From Ignavibacteriota bacterium (GTDB taxonomy: Bacteria > Bacteroidota > Ignavibacteria > Ignavibacteriales > Melioribacteraceae), in assembly GCA_002746605.1 (NCBI GenBank), contig PDPT01000019.1, positions 1 through 37,984 of the forward strand: a stretch of DNA of 37,984 bases. The letters are read 5' to 3'. Positions 35,237 through 37,984 of this stretch are shown one piece after another. Each line of letters begins with the position of its first letter. Within the stretch, counting starts at the first letter, position 1. The translations under genes and the position numbers were made by a program. Below the pieces are notes generated by a model that searched no databases, had not been told where the DNA came from, and saw nothing but the letters and a program-made list of their open reading frames with translations.

Positions 35237-36583
35237 CTAATTTTTAATAAAGCTTAAAACTTCTTCGGTTTTTTCTTTTAGTAAATCCTTATCACCTTTA
35301 GTTTCAACATTTAATCTGAGTAATGGCTCTGTGTTACTCATTCTTACATTAAATCTCCAATTTTCATAAGCAATACTTACACCATCCACTTCATCTAATT
35401 TCCCATCGGAATATTTTTTCTTTAATTCATCCAATTTTGCTTTTGGATTTTCTATTCTTGAATTAATTTCACCTGAACAAGGGTAGTTATCAATCATTTC
35501 ATCAACTAATTCCGATAAAGTTTTGTTTTCCACTGTCATCAATTCCAAAATAAGTAAAAAAGGAATAAGTCCGCTATCGGAATAATAATTATCTCTAAAG
35601 TAATGATGTGCCGACATTTCGCCGCCGTAAATAGAGTTTACTTCCCGCATTTTTTGTTTTATATAAGCATGTCCGCTTTGAGATTCTACGGCAATTCCTT
35701 CAGCTTTTTCAACAACTTCAAGAGTATTCCAAATTAATCTTGGATCGTGAACAATTTTTTCATTCGGAAATTTCTTGAGCAATGATTTTGCAAGAAGACC
35801 AACAATATAATATCCTTCAATAAAATTTCCCTTTTCATCAAAAAAGAAACAACGGTCGTAATCGCCATCCCAGGCAACACCCAAATCCGCATTATGCTTT
35901 TTCATTGCATCTACAGTTGGCTGTCTATTTTCGGGAAGCAAAGGATTTGGAACTCCGTTAGGAAACGATGAATCAGGTTCGTGAAAAACTTTAATCATTT
36001 CAATTGGTAAATCATTTTCTAGAGCATCGAGAGCCGGACCCACACAACCATTACCTGCATTTACCACAACTTTGAAATTATTGATTTTATCCGCATCATA
36101 AAATTGCTTTAAGTTTTCAATAAAATCTTTCATTATATCCATTTCGATAACCTTACCCTTTGCAGCAGCAATATCTCCTAAGTCGTCATTCAAAATCATC
36201 TTTTCAATTTCATCTAAACCGGAATTATACCCCATAGGTTTTGAACCTTTTTTTACAAATTTTAATCCATTGTATTCCGGTGGATTGTGGCTTGCAGTGA
36301 TCATCACGCCGCCATCTGCATTAAGATGAGGAGTACCGAAATAAATCATTTCCGTACCGCAAAGTCCGAGATCAATAACATCACAACCCGCATCAGTTAA
36401 TCCGTTTGCAAGTGCTTTGGAAATACTTGGTGATGATTCCCTAACATCTCTTCCTATTAAAACTTTTTTTGCATTTTGCTGTTTTACAAAAGTTCTTCCA
36501 ACCTTATAGGCAAGTTCTTCATTTAATTCGCTTGGAACTTTACCCCGAATATCGTACGCTTTGAATCCCGGTATTTTACTCAT
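35237..36583 (-). CDS. manB: Phosphomannomutase/phosphoglucomutase
   Basis: A 448-residue alpha-D-phosphohexomutase of the AlgC/PMM-PGM type. The phosphoserine is Ser98 in TASHNP; the Mg2+ loop DGDYDR has Asp239, Asp241 and Asp243; the sugar-specificity loop is GGEMSAHHYFRD, in which GEMSAHH fits use of both glucose and mannose phosphates; the phosphate-binding loop is RMSNTEPLLRLNVE. It interconverts mannose-6-P with mannose-1-P and glucose-6-P with glucose-1-P, feeding nucleotide-sugar synthesis and using the glucose-1-P produced by glgP. GAGGAGATTTC precedes the ATG, a strong ribosome site. Divergent from the gene at 36932. Confidence 0.94.
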   Translation of the reverse strand: MSKIPGFKAYDIRGKVPSELNEELAYKVGRTFVKQQNAKKVLIGRDVRESSPSISKALANGLTDAGCDVIDLGLCGTEMIYFGTPHLNADGGVMITASHNPPEYNGLKFVKKGSKPMGYNSGLDEIEKMILNDDLGDIAAAKGKVIEMDIMKDFIENLKQFYDADKINNFKVVVNAGNGCVGPALDALENDLPIEMIKVFHEPDSSFPNGVPNPLLPENRQPTVDAMKKHNADLGVAWDGDYDRCFFFDEKGNFIEGYYIVGLLAKSLLKKFPNEKIVHDPRLIWNTLEVVEKAEGIAVESQSGHAYIKQKMREVNSIYGGEMSAHHYFRDNYYSDSGLIPFLLILELMTVENKTLSELVDEMIDNYPCSGEINSRIENPKAKLDELKKKYSDGKLDEVDGVSIAYENWRFNVRMSNTEPLLRLNVETKGDKDLLKEKTEEVLSFIKN

Positions 36584-36931
36584 GAAATCTCCTCATTTAT
36601 TATTATTGATTTTTATTTTATAAAGATACAAAAACATAACTTTAATAGAGAAAAATTTTTACAATTAGTTAAAGAGTTCCGGGGAAAATGTAAGTACGAT
36701 AAGTAAAATATAGTTGCTGATTTGTTCAAAAAACAAAAATTATGTTGCTTTAATATCTAAATATTCTTGTTGAATTTATATATATTTTTTTTATATAATG
36801 TACCTTAAAGTATTAAATAGATAAAAATACAAGTAAGAAAAAAACTTAATAAAATAAAAGTAATTCTTTTAACAAAATCGAAAACTGTTACTTAGTTAAA
36901 ACACAAATTTATTCTTACATAGGTGAATAAA
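36584..36931. other. Divergent intergenic region with a promoter for the 36932 gene
   Basis: About 350 bases, very AT-rich, with no supportable gene. It separates the manB start from the plus-strand exported-protein gene and contains the promoter listed at 36770-36799. The promoter of manB should lie near 36590-36660 but no clear match was seen. Confidence 0.45.
36770..36799 (+). promoter_or_regulatory. Putative sigma-70-type promoter
   Basis: TTGAAT (36770-36775) and TATAAT (36794-36799) with an 18-base spacer, the same spacing as the glgP promoter. It would give a leader of about 125 bases before the 36932 start. AT-rich context lowers certainty. Confidence 0.45.
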
Positions 36932-37684
36932 ATGAGCAACTTTAAAAAAATCTTAACAGTAATATTTGCAATAACTCTTTTCACAAATTTTTTATCTGCA
37001 CAAGATGAAAAAATTACTAACTTAAATCGTGTTGATAACAACATAATAATTCTCAACTTACACAATGCTTCTTTTGCATACAATAATAGCAGGTTTTCAT
37101 TAACTTATAATCTTCCCGGTCTCCAAAATGTTCTTGGTGAATTAAACTTCGATTATAAAACCGAGAATAAAGATTCTTATTACTTAAATCTTGCTCTATC
37201 TTACATAATGGTTGGAGTTCATAAAGTTATTCTTAATTTAGAAAAATCAACTTATTATCTTAATGGTGGTGTTGGAATTTTTAGTAATGGAGGACTTATT
37301 GGAATTACAGGAGGTTCTTATATTAAAGAACTTACTCCAAAAAGCAACATCGAAATAGCAATTAATGGAATGTATCATGAAGGTATTGGTTACGATGAGG
37401 ATTTACCAGTCGGACTTTCATTAGCAGCATTTCAAACAAGAGCAATAGGGGTAACACTAATTTACTCACTCAACTTATTTAGGAAACTAACTTTAAGCAT
37501 TAGTACCGGTTATACTTATTCGGCATATAAATATGCAAAAACCAAACATCAATACTTCCAAAATATGTATGAATATAGGTTTGCATCAAAGAAAGAACTC
37601 GAAGAGAATGGATATATTGGTGAAGCAAAGTGGAAAGCATTCGGAGCAATTCCTTTGGGAATAGCTTTCTCTTGGCATTTTTAA
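36932..37684 (+). CDS. Exported beta-rich protein, probably outer membrane
   Basis: A 250-residue protein of unknown function with a signal peptide (MSNFKKILTVIFAITLFTNFLSA, cleavage likely before QDEKI). The mature part is made of alternating hydrophobic/polar strands with many Gly, Ser and aromatic residues (for example SYYLNLALSYIMVGVHKVIL, YLNGGVGIFSNGGLIGITGG) and ends in AFSWHF, with an aromatic C-terminal residue as in outer-membrane beta-barrels. This suggests a small barrel; I recognise no specific family. An upstream in-frame GTG at 36923 is part of the AGGTG ribosome site, so ATG 36932 (6-base spacing) is the better start. Confidence 0.75.
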   Translation: MSNFKKILTVIFAITLFTNFLSAQDEKITNLNRVDNNIIILNLHNASFAYNNSRFSLTYNLPGLQNVLGELNFDYKTENKDSYYLNLALSYIMVGVHKVILNLEKSTYYLNGGVGIFSNGGLIGITGGSYIKELTPKSNIEIAINGMYHEGIGYDEDLPVGLSLAAFQTRAIGVTLIYSLNLFRKLTLSISTGYTYSAYKYAKTKHQYFQNMYEYRFASKKELEENGYIGEAKWKAFGAIPLGIAFSWHF

Positions 37685-37699
37685 TCTTAGGATAAAACA

Positions 37700-37804
37700 A
37701 TGAAATATATAAAAAATAGTTTGCTCATTATCTTTGTACTAAGTATTTGTAATAATCATTGGGCACAAAAACACTATGGAAAAGATCTTTTTATTAGAAA
37801 ATGA
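37700..37804 (+). CDS. Short exported ORF, perhaps a truncated gene
   Basis: A 34-residue ORF, MKYIKNSLLIIFVLSICNNHW then AQKHYGKDLFIRK and TGA. It has a good ribosome site (TAGGATAAAACA-ATG) and a complete signal peptide ending near WAQ, 15 bases after the previous gene. The mature part would be only about a dozen residues. The signal peptide with so little following it suggests an exported protein cut short by a stop or frameshift; another frame stays open to about 37890. No family recognised. Confidence 0.4.
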   Translation: MKYIKNSLLIIFVLSICNNHWAQKHYGKDLFIRK

Positions 37805-37984
37805 AATACTGGTTTACTTTCTCCCCGATTCTCTTGAAATGCCGCTGATGAGTGAAAAAAATATTTTTAAAATAAAAACTTGCTATTAAAGAATAATCTG
37901 TTTAGAATTTCTTCAGTCATTTAATTTTTTATGGAATAACCTATGTTTCATTGTAATAAACTTAAATGTTCTCTTTACCTAACA
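37805..37984. other. Non-coding or decayed right end
   Basis: AT-rich sequence with stops in all plus frames and no supportable ORF on either strand. It may be decayed 3' sequence of the short exported ORF. Confidence 0.35.

Noticed and set aside
36923..36931. GTG start for the exported protein at 36923
   Set aside because: The GTG is part of the AGGTG ribosome site; ATG 36932 has proper spacing and begins a normal signal peptide.
1..37984. CRISPR array, prophage or complete mobile element
   Set aside because: No regularly spaced direct repeats, integrase, phage genes or intact transposase were seen on either strand.

Overview
The window is an AT-rich bacterial chromosome segment with short spacers and many ATGA-type gene overlaps. 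A Gram-negative cell is indicated by an LpxH-type lipid A phosphatase, a class A penicillin-binding protein, a lipoprotein and an outer-membrane-like protein. A pyruvate:ferredoxin oxidoreductase paired with a dihydroorotate-dehydrogenase-like flavoprotein, a squalene operon (hpnC-hpnD-hpnE), a DUF3417-type glucan phosphorylase and a mitochondrial-type citrate synthase together suggest an anaerobic or facultative member of the Bacteroidota/Ignavibacteriota/Chlorobi group. This placement is inferred from gene content; no rRNA is present.

Layout. 1-648 (-): 5' part of a secreted GH95-type glycosidase that leaves the window. 650-1376: a decayed adenine DNA methyltransferase (mod-like) and two hairpin terminators. 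1377-6016 (-): dihydroorotate-dehydrogenase-like gene and nifJ. 6346-6624 (-): a DinB/YfiT-family gene that appears to have lost its middle. 6764-9886 (-): plsY-htrA-purB, each overlapping the next. 10021-15156 (+): glgP, then wbpA and wecB for an acidic amino-sugar nucleotide. 15522-18114 (+): two paralogous CelD/FemAB-like acyltransferases without recognisable ribosome binding sites. 18115-19510: a graveyard of insertion sequences (IS1-like, IS1182-like, perhaps IS66-like) plus an unidentified frameshifted coding remnant. 19538-20677 (+): DUF2891 lipoprotein. 20815-25581 (-): a 1588-residue fusion of an AMP-forming acyl-CoA ligase, a long uncharacterised middle and a C-terminal GNAT acetyltransferase. 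25669-26976 (-): citrate synthase. 27166-30173 (-): hpnC-hpnD-hpnE. 30287-30368 (-): tRNA-Leu(CAG). 30384-33448 (-): PBP1a and lpxH, overlapping. 33567-34460 (-): CaCA antiporter. 34609-35116 (-): two small unknown genes. 35237-36583 (-): phosphomannomutase/phosphoglucomutase. 36932-37684 (+): exported protein. The last 300 bases hold only a short exported ORF.

How it fits together: most genes are central metabolism (pyruvate oxidation, citrate synthesis, purine and glycogen metabolism) and envelope construction (phospholipid, lipid A, peptidoglycan, squalene, polysaccharide precursors). The accessory part is 15.2-19.5 kb, where polysaccharide genes and diverged acyltransferases lie against IS debris.

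The most unusual items are: (i) the ligase/GNAT fusion, which could carry its own acetyltransferase regulator; (ii) two genes, hpnD and the antiporter, whose conserved N-termini and Shine-Dalgarno sequences point to ATA and ATT start codons rather than the first ATG; (iii) the YfiT-family gene with an apparent in-frame internal deletion. No CRISPR array, prophage or intact mobile element was seen, and I did not find a clearly new multi-gene system.
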